A stretch of DNA of 52,658 bases from Methanosaeta sp. PtaB.Bin018. Lineage in GTDB: Archaea > Halobacteriota > Methanosarcinia > Methanotrichales > Methanotrichaceae. The stretch covers positions 1 through 52,658 of the forward strand of contig MVQH01000022.1 of NCBI GenBank assembly GCA_002067755.1, read 5' to 3'. The notes beneath the pieces are model-generated. The model had not been told where the DNA came from. It did not search any database and saw only the letters and a program-made list of their open reading frames with translations. Below are positions 42,746 to 50,817 of this stretch, in pieces; within the stretch, counting starts at the first letter, position 1; the number at the start of each line of letters is the position of its first letter. A program made the position numbers and the translations under genes.

Positions 42746-43426
42746 TTATGCAGGATTATTATGTTCTGGCTTGCTGAGCAGAGTCTTATAGGCACCGGAA
42801 AAGCCGTTTGCATTTATGATCAGCTCTCCCTCGCAGTTCTCCAAGAGCTCCTCATACAATACAATTAGCACAAGGTGCCCCACAACTGATGTGCTCTCTT
42901 CGTCGGAGAGAGCATCTGCCAGATCTGCATCGATGCAGAATCCAGTCTCAGATTGATTTATATTTATGTTTTCAAGTTTGTATAGATATTCACTTATTTT
43001 TATATCACCAGCATAGACAATATTAGCCTTCTGCTCGCTGATTGCTTCTTTCAGCTCTTCGATGCTCTTGTTTGCATTCATGAGGTTCCTTATGATCATG
43101 GGCTCCACATGTCTGAGCTTCTGGACACTTACAAAAAGAGCATGAGACTCGTTTCCTTTGATCGCGAAGCCCTGTCCCATGTAGACAAGATCGACGAGAG
43201 GCCTGTTAGGATCGCTCTCATTGAGTGCATGATCTCGCTCCCGATATCCTAACATGTCTACCGGCACATGACCATTCTGATTTGGGCCCCTAAAGTCTGG
43301 CCTTGACGCGATAGATGAATTATCATAATATGGCGCGGCGAAAGCCTGGCCTAAAAGGTTAAAGAGCACTACAATCATCGCCCAAACCACCATCAGAAGC
43401 ACTAATAGTCTAACAGAATTGTTCAT
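42746..43426 (-). CDS. Secreted or membrane-anchored protein of unknown function
   Basis: A 226-residue protein with one N-terminal hydrophobic segment (LLVLLMVVWAMIVVLFNLLG) followed by AFAAPYYD, either a signal peptide or an anchor. The remainder is soluble, with a mixed alpha/beta look (FVSVQKLRHVEPMIIRNLMNAN, KSIEELKEAISEQKANIVYAG, VVGHLVLIVLYEELLENCEG). Two cysteines. No family recognised. Its upstream region carries a striking duplicated promoter. Confidence 0.7.
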   Translation of the reverse strand: MNNSVRLLVLLMVVWAMIVVLFNLLGQAFAAPYYDNSSIASRPDFRGPNQNGHVPVDMLGYRERDHALNESDPNRPLVDLVYMGQGFAIKGNESHALFVSVQKLRHVEPMIIRNLMNANKSIEELKEAISEQKANIVYAGDIKISEYLYKLENININQSETGFCIDADLADALSDEESTSVVGHLVLIVLYEELLENCEGELIINANGFSGAYKTLLSKPEHNNPA

Positions 43427-43493
43427 ATAATTCCTCGGGGGCGGAACTGTTTGAGTTCCGTATTCATATTCAAATTATTATCAATATCTCAAT

Positions 43494-43565
43494 TTTAAAT
43501 ATAATTGGTCAGAATATGGTTGGCCATTTAAATATAATTGGTCAGGATGTACGAACCCTGACCAA
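43494..43565 (-). promoter_or_regulatory. Duplicated promoter with inverted-repeat operator
   Basis: TTTAAATATAATTGGTCAG occurs twice as a direct repeat (43494-43512 and 43527-43545, 33-bp period, about three helical turns). On the minus strand each gives TGACCA followed by a TATA-like TTATATTTAAA. TTGGTCAGG (43538-43546) and CCTGACCAA (43557-43565) form a 9-bp inverted repeat with a 10-nt spacer. Drives the gene at 42746-43426. Confidence 0.65.
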
Positions 43566-43604
43566 CAGATTCTATCTAATCGATTAGAGGGTGCATAAAT
43601 TAAA

Positions 43605-44003
43605 TTATTGCCCCTGGCACTGGCGGTCCCGATTCTGCTCTTTGCCGTCCATCATGGACCTCGGGGCGCAGTTGTCATTTGCAGGCCCCATAGTGGGAGC
43701 AGGCTCCTCTTTTCCATTCTGCTCGCCAATTGCCTTCAGGCAGGGCATCTTGCCGTCCATCATGGACCTCGGAGCGCAGTTGTCATTTGCAGGCCCCATA
43801 GTGGGAGCAGGTACATTGTTATCCCTCATGCAGTCGCACGGCTGCTGGACTCCTGGATGGTCGCCAGCAACTTGGTTCTGGCATGGAGCATCTATTTGGG
43901 CCTTTCCATATTTCATCTGGTTGTCGTCGTTCGGCATTGAGAAGGCTGGCATCACAAACATGCATGCGGCCAACAATGCCACCAATAACTTGACATATTT
44001 CAT
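43605..44003 (-). CDS. Small secreted cysteine-containing protein with internal repeat
   Basis: A 132-residue protein with a signal peptide (LLVALLAACMFVMPAFS). The mature part contains two identical copies of PAPTMGPANDNCAPRSMMDG, encoded by direct DNA repeats at about 43643-43704 and 43751-43812, plus CDC, CQNQ, PCLK and CQGQ cysteines (eight in the mature part or fewer depending on cleavage). No known family. It shares its promoter element with the exporter operon. Confidence 0.72.
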   Translation of the reverse strand: MKYVKLLVALLAACMFVMPAFSMPNDDNQMKYGKAQIDAPCQNQVAGDHPGVQQPCDCMRDNNVPAPTMGPANDNCAPRSMMDGKMPCLKAIGEQNGKEEPAPTMGPANDNCAPRSMMDGKEQNRDRQCQGQ

Positions 44004-44073
44004 AGTACTATACCTCCACTAAAGAGCAACTCATGCTTTCTGCTGAGTTGTCTTACAAAACCAACCATTTTTC

Positions 44074-44125
44074 GAACGATTTAAAAAAGTAGAAGCGAAC
44101 GAACCATTACGAGGTGCGAACGAAC
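44074..44125 (-). promoter_or_regulatory. Promoter with two-part operator-like element (secreted protein gene)
   Basis: GAACGAT at 44074-44080, a 15-nt TATA-containing spacer, CGAACGAAC at 44096-44104, and an additional GCGAACGAAC at 44116-44125, 21 bp (two helical turns) from the preceding GCGAACGAAC. Located about 70-120 nt upstream of ATG 44003. Confidence 0.7.
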
Positions 44126-44352
44126 TATCAGAAGACCGTGGCGACTGCCAAATTAAAGGCAAAACAGCGTACTAAGGATCATTTAAAGGTTCAAAATAGT
44201 TCCTTTTTCCAAAAAAGCTCTCCAGACCTCTTTGGACAATGGTTCTGGTGCTCTGCTATTCTTTGCAATGATGCAGTGCATGCAGTCTCAACGGGTTGAT
44301 CGCAAGGCCGGAGGATACTTTTTAACTCGTAGGATTGCGAAGGACGGAGCGG

Positions 44353-44397
44353 GAACTCCCCATAGTTCAGGGCGTGGGAGGAGTTCACTTCGTGAAC
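44353..44397 (+). other. IS200/IS605-like right-end relic (possible omega-RNA 3' end)
   Basis: GAACTCC (44353-44359) pairs with GGAGTTC (44380-44386) around a GGGCGTGGGAG-containing stretch, directly followed by GTTCAC-TTC-GTGAAC (44383-44397). Such CTCCCxxxxxxTTCAGGGCGTGGGAGG hairpins resemble right ends of IS605-type elements whose TnpB 3' end overlaps guide RNA. Upstream, a plus frame (ATG near 44270 to TGA 44398-44400) could be scrambled TnpB C-terminus, but no catalytic part is left. Confidence 0.35.
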
Positions 44398-44517
44398 CAT
44401 GAATTGTCTGGATGTAGTGCAGAGCAGGAGCTTTGAGACATAGCTTAAGATTCAACGTGCAATGGGTTTGTTTGGCATGTCTTGAGACAAAAAAAATTCA
44501 AGAAAGACAGTTTTGAA

Positions 44518-44545
44518 AACCGGATGCGCTCGCACACATCCGGTT
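44518..44545 (-). terminator. Strong hairpin downstream of the repeat protein gene
   Basis: AACCGGATG (44518-44526) and CATCCGGTT (44537-44545) form a perfect 9-bp stem with a 10-nt loop, 40 nt past the stop of the 44585-45577 gene; a T-rich run on the minus strand (44490-44500) follows. A transcription terminator is the simplest reading. The sequence also resembles a hairpin found in group II introns, which I cannot confirm. Confidence 0.45.
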
Positions 44546-44584
44546 CCTTTAAAGCTGCTCGTAAGCGCGGGACAAGACACAAGG

Positions 44585-45577
44585 TCAGGCCTCGGCTGCA
44601 GGCTGAAGATATGCAGCAGCCTCATGAGTCTCTGAGACATTGTATTGGAGGCTGACGCTCTGATAGCCCTCCTTTGCGAAATTGAAGAGCCATGTGCCTG
44701 GCACGCCACTTATGACTGCAGATCCGTCCGAGTCGGTGACAGCCTCAAATTCATTTCCTGCAGCATCGCTCCCGTCGATCCGCACTCCCGAAAGCAGCAT
44801 GCCATTGACGCTGCCCTCATGAACGAGAACTGTCAAAGCTACAAGCTCTTGGCTTTGTACTGAAGGCTGCATTTGTGCGGCCTCGGCTGCAGGCTGAAGA
44901 TATGCAGCAGCCTCATGAGTCTCTGAGACATTGTATTGGAGGCTGACGCTCTGATAGCCCTCCTTTGCGAAATTGAAGAGCCATGTTCCTGGCACGCCAC
45001 TTATGACTGCAGATCCGTTCGAGTCGGTGACGGCCTCAAATTCATTTCCTGCAGCATCGCTCCCGTCGATCCGCACTCCCGAAAGCAGCATGCCATTGAC
45101 GCTGCCCTCATGAACGAGAACTGTCAAAGCTACCTGCCCGTCATACTGGCCAGAGGACTGCATTCGGGCCAGATTGGCTTCCTGGAGATATGCAGCAGCG
45201 GCATGTGATTGGGTTACATTGTAGGCCATTTTGGCAGTTTTATAGCCATCTTTGTATAGGACGAACTGCCAAGTCCCGGGCTGCCCTTTGAACACAACCG
45301 CACCATTTGAGTCCGTTGTTCCCTCGAATTCATTGCCAGCCGCGTCCATTACCGCAACCATAACCCCAGGAATCAATTGGTCGTTATTCGATCCTCCCTC
45401 AAGGACATAAAGCTTCAATGTAACGTAATCTTGATTTAAAACAAGTTGATCTGCTTGCTGCCCCCTTGCAAACCCAAATGAGGGAATCTTTGCACCGTCG
45501 TCTTGTGCGAAGGCTGTCAAAGCCGTGCCGCTTATTATTAATGATAATAAAATCGCCAAATAATGCTTGTTTTTCAT
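44585..45577 (-). CDS. Secreted protein with three carboxypeptidase-regulatory-like repeats
   Basis: A 330-residue protein with a signal peptide (YLAILLSLIISGTALTAFA). Three beta-sandwich CarboxypepD_reg-like repeats follow (about 52-135, 145-232, 244-328), each with LVHEGSVNGMLLSGVRIDGS, AAGNEFEAVTDSNGSAVISG, PGTWLFNFAKEGYQSV and a YNVSETHEAAAYLQ tail; the first is divergent (VLEGGSNNDQLIPGVMVAVMD). No membrane anchor at the C-terminus. Probably a surface or extracellular binding/adhesion protein; its ligand is unknown. Confidence 0.82.
   Translation of the reverse strand: MKNKHYLAILLSLIISGTALTAFAQDDGAKIPSFGFARGQQADQLVLNQDYVTLKLYVLEGGSNNDQLIPGVMVAVMDAAGNEFEGTTDSNGAVVFKGQPGTWQFVLYKDGYKTAKMAYNVTQSHAAAAYLQEANLARMQSSGQYDGQVALTVLVHEGSVNGMLLSGVRIDGSDAAGNEFEAVTDSNGSAVISGVPGTWLFNFAKEGYQSVSLQYNVSETHEAAAYLQPAAEAAQMQPSVQSQELVALTVLVHEGSVNGMLLSGVRIDGSDAAGNEFEAVTDSDGSAVISGVPGTWLFNFAKEGYQSVSLQYNVSETHEAAAYLQPAAEA
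44590..45138. repeat. 291-bp near-identical tandem DNA repeat within the gene
   Basis: The blocks starting at 44590 and 44881 (CCTCGGCTGCAGGCTGAAG) are almost identical over about 255 bp. They encode repeats 3 and 2 of the secreted protein; only a few substitutions differ (e.g. Asp versus Asn in TDSDGS/TDSNGS). Recent duplication or gene conversion. Confidence 0.9.
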
Positions 45578-45622
45578 ACTATCACCCCTTGGTCTGATAT
45601 ACTACATGTTTACTTTGAATTT

Positions 45623-45640
45623 CATGCATAAAAATGCATG
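45623..45640. repeat. CATGCAT hairpin upstream of the repeat protein
   Basis: CATGCAT-AAAA-ATGCATG, 46-63 nt upstream of the minus-strand ATG at 45577, overlapping the expected promoter zone. A candidate operator; GTACATGCA follows nearby. Confidence 0.45.
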
Positions 45641-45682
45641 GTACATGCAAGGACAAAGATGCCTTAAAATGTCATAAAGAGC

Positions 45683-45690
45683 CTTTATAT
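45683..45690 (+). promoter_or_regulatory. TATA box of the gatCAB operon
   Basis: CTTTATAT about 70-77 nt before the gatC ATG, implying a ~45-nt leader. Confidence 0.5.
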
Positions 45691-45759
45691 CCAATAAGGA
45701 GTTCTTGGACATGCTGTAGTTTACTTATGTGCCGTTGAAGGTTCAATGTGTGGGATGAT

Positions 45760-46041
45760 ATGATCACAAGGGTTGATGTGGAGCACATCGGCTGGCTTGC
45801 CAGCATTAAGATCGAGGATGACGAGAAGGATAAGCTCGTGGAGCAGTTCAACTCCATTCTGGAGTACTTCCACCAACTGGATGAGGTTGATACTGAGGGC
45901 GTTGAGCCTACATATCGCGTGGTAGAGCTGGCCAACATCTTCCGAGAGGATGTGGCCTGCCCGTCTCTTTCGCAAGAAGAGGCCTTGCGAAATGCACCGC
46001 GACGCGAAAATGGTTATTTCAAGAGCCCGAGGATAGTGTAG
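45760..46041 (+). CDS. gatC: Aspartyl/glutamyl-tRNA amidotransferase subunit C
   Basis: A 93-residue subunit that clamps GatA and GatB together: MITRVDVEHIGWLASIKIED, VEQFNSILEYFHQLDEVDTE, GVEPTYRVVELANIFREDV and ENGYFKSPRIV are diagnostic. ATG 45760 is chosen over an upstream GTG at 45748. The gene is followed two bases later by gatA. In archaea GatCAB mainly makes Asn-tRNA(Asn) from mischarged Asp-tRNA. Confidence 0.94.
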   Translation: MITRVDVEHIGWLASIKIEDDEKDKLVEQFNSILEYFHQLDEVDTEGVEPTYRVVELANIFREDVACPSLSQEEALRNAPRRENGYFKSPRIV

Positions 46042-46043
46042 TT

Positions 46044-47456
46044 ATGCTAATGGAGTTGAGAGAACAGCTCCTCTCAGGATCTGCAGAGGATTACCTGAGC
46101 AAGCTATTCTTGAAGATCGAGAGAAGCTCGCTCAATGGCTTTACCTCCCTGGCCCGGGAGAGCGCTCTTCAGCAGGCTAGGGAATTTGATAAAAATCCCG
46201 GCAAGGGCCGTTTGGCAGGGGTGCCAATTGCCATCAAGGAATGCATCTCAACCAAAGGGATAGAGACCAACTGCAGCTCTAACATACTGCGCGGATACAT
46301 CCCGCCTTACGATGCCCATGTGATCCAGCAGCTCAAGGCCGAGGGTGCAATCATCATGGGAAAGACCAATATGGATGAGTTCGCAATGGGCTCCTCCACT
46401 GAGACAAGTTGCTTTGGGCCTACCAGGAATCCCTGGGATCTTGATTGCGTTCCTGGGGGTTCAAGCGGCGGAAGCGCAGCTGTAGTGGCTGGCGGCGAAG
46501 CCCCTTGCGCCCTTGGCTCGGACACGGGCGGATCTGTGCGCTGTCCGGCATCATTTTGTGGAATAGTCGGATTGAAGCCCACCTATGGCCTGGTCTCTCG
46601 CTATGGCCTCATCGCCTATGCCAACTCCCTCGAGCAGATCGGGCCTCTGACCCGTACTGTCGAGGACACTGCTCTTCTCATGGAGGTCATTGCAGGGCAT
46701 GATGAGAGAGATACAACATCTGCCGAAGGAAAGAAGAGCTATCTGCCAATCAAGGAAGGCGTTAGCGGCCTTAAGATCGGCATTCCCAGAGAGTATTTTG
46801 GCGAAGGCGTGAACAAAGAGGTGGAGAGGGCTGTGTGGGATGCGATCAACACCCTGGAAGGTCTGGGCGCCACCTGGAAGGAGGTCAGCCTGCCGCACAC
46901 AAAACATGCCCTGGCTGCCTACTACGTAATCGCCATGAGCGAGGCCTCCTCCAACCTGGCACGCTTCGATGGCCTGCGCTATGGGCTGCGTCTTGGAGAG
47001 GACAAGGACTGGCATACGACCTTCTCTGATATTCGGGCGAAGGGCTTTGGGCCAGAGGCAAAGAGGCGCATTTTGCTTGGAACCTATGCCCTGTCAGCAG
47101 GTTACTATGGTCGCTACTACCTGAAGGCTTTGAAGGTGAGAACGCTGATCAAGGAAGATTTCCTGAGGGCCTTCAAGGATGTCGACCTCTTGGCAGGGCC
47201 CACCATGCCCATCCCTGCGTTCAGGATTGGCGAGCGCATCAACGATCCACTCTCGCTCTATTTGGCAGATGTATTCACTGTACCCATAAATTTGGCAGGA
47301 GTTCCTGCAATCTCTGTGCCATGCGGCTTTGCCGGGCACCTTCCAGTCGGCCTGCAGCTCATCGGAAGGCATTTCGACGAGGCTACTGTCCTTCAGGCAG
47401 CTCACACATTTGAGAAGGCCACTTTCTTCCACGAGAAGATGCCGGAGGTGATTTAG
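46044..47456 (+). CDS. gatA: Aspartyl/glutamyl-tRNA amidotransferase subunit A
   Basis: The amidase that releases ammonia from glutamine. Catalytic triad: Lys in VPIAIKECIS, cis-Ser in PGGSSGGSAA, and nucleophile Ser in SDTGGSVRCPASFCGIVGLKPTYG. 470 residues, full length. Downstream gatB starts at the very next base after its TAG, showing an operon. Confidence 0.97.
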   Translation: MLMELREQLLSGSAEDYLSKLFLKIERSSLNGFTSLARESALQQAREFDKNPGKGRLAGVPIAIKECISTKGIETNCSSNILRGYIPPYDAHVIQQLKAEGAIIMGKTNMDEFAMGSSTETSCFGPTRNPWDLDCVPGGSSGGSAAVVAGGEAPCALGSDTGGSVRCPASFCGIVGLKPTYGLVSRYGLIAYANSLEQIGPLTRTVEDTALLMEVIAGHDERDTTSAEGKKSYLPIKEGVSGLKIGIPREYFGEGVNKEVERAVWDAINTLEGLGATWKEVSLPHTKHALAAYYVIAMSEASSNLARFDGLRYGLRLGEDKDWHTTFSDIRAKGFGPEAKRRILLGTYALSAGYYGRYYLKALKVRTLIKEDFLRAFKDVDLLAGPTMPIPAFRIGERINDPLSLYLADVFTVPINLAGVPAISVPCGFAGHLPVGLQLIGRHFDEATVLQAAHTFEKATFFHEKMPEVI

Positions 47457-48872
47457 ATGGAGGACGTCATCATAGGCCTGGAGATCCATGTTCAGCTAAA
47501 CCGCCTGCGTTCAAAGATGTTCTGTGGCTGCTCAACGGATTATCACAATTCCGAGCCCAATTCGCACACCTGCCCTGTTTGTTTGGGGCTGCCAGGATCC
47601 CTGCCTGTGCTGAACAAGAAGGCTGTTGAGTTTGGCATAAAGGTAGGGCTTGCCCTGAACTGCACAATTGAGGAGGAGACCCTCTTTTACAGGAAGAACT
47701 ACTACTATCCCGATCTTCCAAAGGGCTTCCAGATAAGCCAGTATGATTTTCCGCTTGCGACTAGGGGGCACATCATGATACTGGGCGACGACGGAGTTGA
47801 GAGAGATATTCGCATCAACCGGGCGCATATGGAAGAAGATCCTGGAAGGCTGGTGCATGCTGGCACAATAGACAGGGCGAAGTACACCATGGTGGACTAC
47901 AACCGCTGTGGTATGCCGCTGCTGGAGGTCGTGACAGAGCCTGATCTTCGCTCTCCAAAAGAGGCCCGAGCTTTCCTGGATAAGCTGAAGAGCATTCTTG
48001 AGTATCTTGAGGTATTCGACGGCTCCCTTGAAGGCTCAATGCGCGTGGACGCCAACATATCCCTGAAAGGAGGAGATCGGACTGAGATCAAGAACATCTC
48101 AGGCTTCAAGGGAGTGGAGAAGGCCCTCTCCTACGAGATCACACGGCAAAAGAACATGCAGCGCCGCAACATCAAAGTGGTGCAGGAGACGCGTCACTTC
48201 GACGAGATCCGAAACATCACAGTCTCCATCAGAAGCAAAGTGGGGGCTCACGACTATCGTTACTTCCCTGAATGCGATCTGGTTGGGCTGCGCATCGCCT
48301 CTTGGGTTCCTGCCATCAAAGCAGCGCTGCCAGAGCTTCCAGATGCCAAGCGCAAGAGGTTTGTAGAGCAGTACAATCTGTCTGACGATCACGCCAAGTC
48401 TCTGACATCCGAGATCAAGGTGGCCAATTTCTATGAAGCTGTGGCTGCTCGTGCTCCCCCAAAGCTTGCAGCGGTCTGGATCGCAGACGTGCTTAAAGGC
48501 GAGCTGAATTACCGCGGCCGGACCATCGACGGCTTTAGCCAGGAGCACATGGCTGGGATCGTAAATATGCTGGCTGAGGGCAAAATCACCGAGGACGGGG
48601 CTGTGCAGGTCATACGCGATCTCCTTGACGGGAGGGGCAGCTCACCAGATGAGATTGTGAAATCAAAGGGCCTTGGCAAGGCAGAGGACGATGCAGTGCA
48701 AAAAGCCGTACGGGAGGCAGTGGCTGAGAGTGCAGATGCCGTGGCTGACTACAAGGCTGGAAGCGAGAGGGCTTTGAACTTCATCGTGGGAGTTGTGATG
48801 AAGAAGACGCGTGGAAAGGCAAGCCCCGGCGAGGTGCACAGATTGGTCAAGGCTGAGGTGGAGAAGATATAG
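47457..48872 (+). CDS. gatB: Aspartyl/glutamyl-tRNA amidotransferase subunit B
   Basis: Binds and activates the mischarged tRNA. IGLEIHVQLNRLRSKMFCGC, TCPVCLGLPGSLPVLN, YYPDLPKGFQISQYDFPLA, DYNRCGMPLLEVVTEPDLRS, and GSMRVDANISL form the kinase-like core; the C-terminal ~150 residues are the GatB/YqeY helical domain (ADVLKGELNYRG, NFIVGVVMKKTRGKASPGEV). Cys and His residues near the N-terminus fit the Zn site. Confidence 0.97.
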   Translation: MEDVIIGLEIHVQLNRLRSKMFCGCSTDYHNSEPNSHTCPVCLGLPGSLPVLNKKAVEFGIKVGLALNCTIEEETLFYRKNYYYPDLPKGFQISQYDFPLATRGHIMILGDDGVERDIRINRAHMEEDPGRLVHAGTIDRAKYTMVDYNRCGMPLLEVVTEPDLRSPKEARAFLDKLKSILEYLEVFDGSLEGSMRVDANISLKGGDRTEIKNISGFKGVEKALSYEITRQKNMQRRNIKVVQETRHFDEIRNITVSIRSKVGAHDYRYFPECDLVGLRIASWVPAIKAALPELPDAKRKRFVEQYNLSDDHAKSLTSEIKVANFYEAVAARAPPKLAAVWIADVLKGELNYRGRTIDGFSQEHMAGIVNMLAEGKITEDGAVQVIRDLLDGRGSSPDEIVKSKGLGKAEDDAVQKAVREAVAESADAVADYKAGSERALNFIVGVVMKKTRGKASPGEVHRLVKAEVEKI

Positions 48873-48876
48873 GGAT

Positions 48877-48903
48877 GGCGCGCATGCCGCCCGCATTTTT
48901 TTT
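48877..48903 (+). terminator. Terminator between gatB and infB
   Basis: GGCG (48877-48880)/CGCC (48888-48891) stem around the palindromic CGCATGC loop, then eight consecutive T at 48896-48903, four bp after the gatB stop. Archaeal polymerases stop at such T-runs. Confidence 0.6.
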
Positions 48904-48911
48904 GTCTCCGT

Positions 48912-50720
48912 TCACCTTCCCCAGAAGGGATCCTTCTTGCGCTTGATCTCCAGGAAACTTTCCAGAACCTCGCGCTCGTCCTCTGCAAGCTTCGACTTCA
49001 ATTCGAGCTCGACGATGCGGGCGTGCTTCTCTGGAATGTTTACATAAAGTATGTCGCCCTCGTGAATCTGGCGGCCGACGGTTGGGCCGTCGATGGATAT
49101 GGCCACTTCCTGGCCAGCCGTTGCGGTTCCGACATTTTCGTTGTGCGCCTGGATTCCTTTTATCTCTCCGATATTTGCGCCATCCTCTCTCATCAGATTT
49201 GTCTGGGTCCTGATCACACCGCCCACAACCTGCACTCCGACTATTGCAGGCTTGGACTGGCGAAAGACGCAATCGGGAAGCAGGCGCACTGCACCTGGGC
49301 GGATCACCGCCTCCAGCCTCTCCTGCTCTATTCGCATCTTCTGTTCATCCAGCCATTGCTCATAGTTCTCGAGGATGGTGTAGATTATATCGCTGCAAAA
49401 TACAGGCACATTGGTCTTCTGGATCTCGCTGACGGCATCGGGCAAAATCTCGACATTGAATGCGAGAATCGCTGAAAGAAGAGGGTCCTTGATGGCTGCG
49501 GCGCGGATCACATCCCTCCTGGAGATGGGCCCCACATCTGCGAAGTGAATGGGTATGTTCTTCGCCTTCAGCTCACCCACCAGAGCTTCCAGCGACCCGA
49601 TGGTATCCGCCTTTAAAATTACACCCTCGTTCTCTGTATCGACCCTTACGGCCTCCAGCTCCGATTTGATCTCCTGGGTGAGAGAGTCTATCTCTTCGGA
49701 TGAGGTGACAACCCGGATGGTCGATCCTGCCAGGGAGCTCTCGAGCTTTGGCGCTGCAACCTTCACCCCGGATGCAGCAACCACATGCTTTACAGGCAGA
49801 AATCTCTCCTCTGATCTGATCTCCGCCAGGGGCTTGGGCTTGAGAAGAGCTCTGATCTTGGTGACGACTGGCTCATGGGCTGTTCCTACAATCACCGTGT
49901 CCCCTGTATTGAACTCACCGTTATAGAGGATGACATCCAGAGTGGTCCCAAGGCCTCTCTCCTCCTTGACCTCCAGAATTGTCCCGACTCCAGGGCCGGT
50001 GGCGGTCAGCATCAGATTGTCTTTGAGAAACTTCTGAGCAAGGCCTACCAGGATCAAAAGGAGGTCAGGCACGCCCTCACCAGTCACCGCACTGATGGGA
50101 ACTATCCCCACAGTCCTGGTGAAGTCTGAGATCCGATCGTATCTATTGGCATCAAATCCAAACTTGAAGAGCTCTCCCACCAGCTCGTAAATTCGCGTAT
50201 CCAGCTCCTCGGCAACCCTCTCGCTCTGCTCCTTCATGGTGTTTGTGAAGGGTGCATTTGGGATCGGAAGCCAGCCACCTATGCGGTCGATCTTGTTGGC
50301 AGCAACCACAAAAGGAGTTTTGAAACGCTTGAGAATATTGAGCGACTCGATCGTCTGTGGCTGGAAGCCCTCGTTTACATCCACGATCAGCACAGCAAGA
50401 TCTGCAAGAGAGCCGCCACGACTGCGCATGGATGTGAAAGCGTGGTGTCCTGGTGTATCGATGAATAGAAGCCCTGGGACCTGGAACTCTCCGCCAAAGC
50501 GCGAGCCGCAAAATTCCTGTATGACGCCCAAAGGGACCTCAGTGGCACCTATGTGCTGGGTGATGAGCCCTGCTTCGCCTTTTGCAATTGCAGTCCCGCG
50601 AATCTTATCCAGAAGTGTGGTCTTTCCGTGGTCCACGTGCCCCATCACTACTACTATTGGCGTTCTGAGGTTGGCGTCGTTGCCTTTCGTCTTGCCGGAC
50701 TTTTTTGACTTCTGCTGCAT
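48912..50720 (-). CDS. infB: Translation initiation factor aIF5B (aIF-2)
   Basis: A 602-residue GTPase promoting subunit joining: VVVMGHVDHGKTTLLDKIRG (G1, about residues 23-42), GLITQHIGATEVPL (switch I), LLFIDTPGHHAFTSMRSRGG (switch II), NKIDRIGG (G4). Domains II-IV follow (GLGTTLDVILYNGEFNTGDT; VILKADTIGSLEALVGELK; AIVGVQVVGGVIRTQTNL). A small basic N-terminal extension is normal in archaea. A TATA-like CCTTTAAATTC at about 50770 (minus strand) suggests its own promoter in addition to the ribosomal one. Confidence 0.97.
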   Translation of the reverse strand: MQQKSKKSGKTKGNDANLRTPIVVVMGHVDHGKTTLLDKIRGTAIAKGEAGLITQHIGATEVPLGVIQEFCGSRFGGEFQVPGLLFIDTPGHHAFTSMRSRGGSLADLAVLIVDVNEGFQPQTIESLNILKRFKTPFVVAANKIDRIGGWLPIPNAPFTNTMKEQSERVAEELDTRIYELVGELFKFGFDANRYDRISDFTRTVGIVPISAVTGEGVPDLLLILVGLAQKFLKDNLMLTATGPGVGTILEVKEERGLGTTLDVILYNGEFNTGDTVIVGTAHEPVVTKIRALLKPKPLAEIRSEERFLPVKHVVAASGVKVAAPKLESSLAGSTIRVVTSSEEIDSLTQEIKSELEAVRVDTENEGVILKADTIGSLEALVGELKAKNIPIHFADVGPISRRDVIRAAAIKDPLLSAILAFNVEILPDAVSEIQKTNVPVFCSDIIYTILENYEQWLDEQKMRIEQERLEAVIRPGAVRLLPDCVFRQSKPAIVGVQVVGGVIRTQTNLMREDGANIGEIKGIQAHNENVGTATAGQEVAISIDGPTVGRQIHEGDILYVNIPEKHARIVELELKSKLAEDEREVLESFLEIKRKKDPFWGR

Positions 50721-50817
50721 ACCGATCGCCTTGGAGGAGAATCACTAAAAAATGTATTTTATTTTTTAAGAATTTAAAGGCTCCTATGGGGAAGGCAGAA
50801 AATCCCTCAGCCCGCCC

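Larger units (their letters stand above)
44004..44584. other. 580-bp intergenic region
   Basis: Holds the promoter at 44074-44125, the IS605-like relic at 44353-44397 and the strong hairpin at 44518-44545. The remaining sequence shows no convincing gene; short open frames on both strands lack family features. Confidence 0.5.

Noticed and set aside
43643-43812. CRISPR or mobile repeat from the duplicated ~62-bp block
   Set aside because: There are only two copies and they are in frame within a secreted protein, encoding identical peptide repeats.
44191-44400. A 69-residue minus-strand frame
   Set aside because: Antisense to the IS605-like relic and without start signals or domain features.
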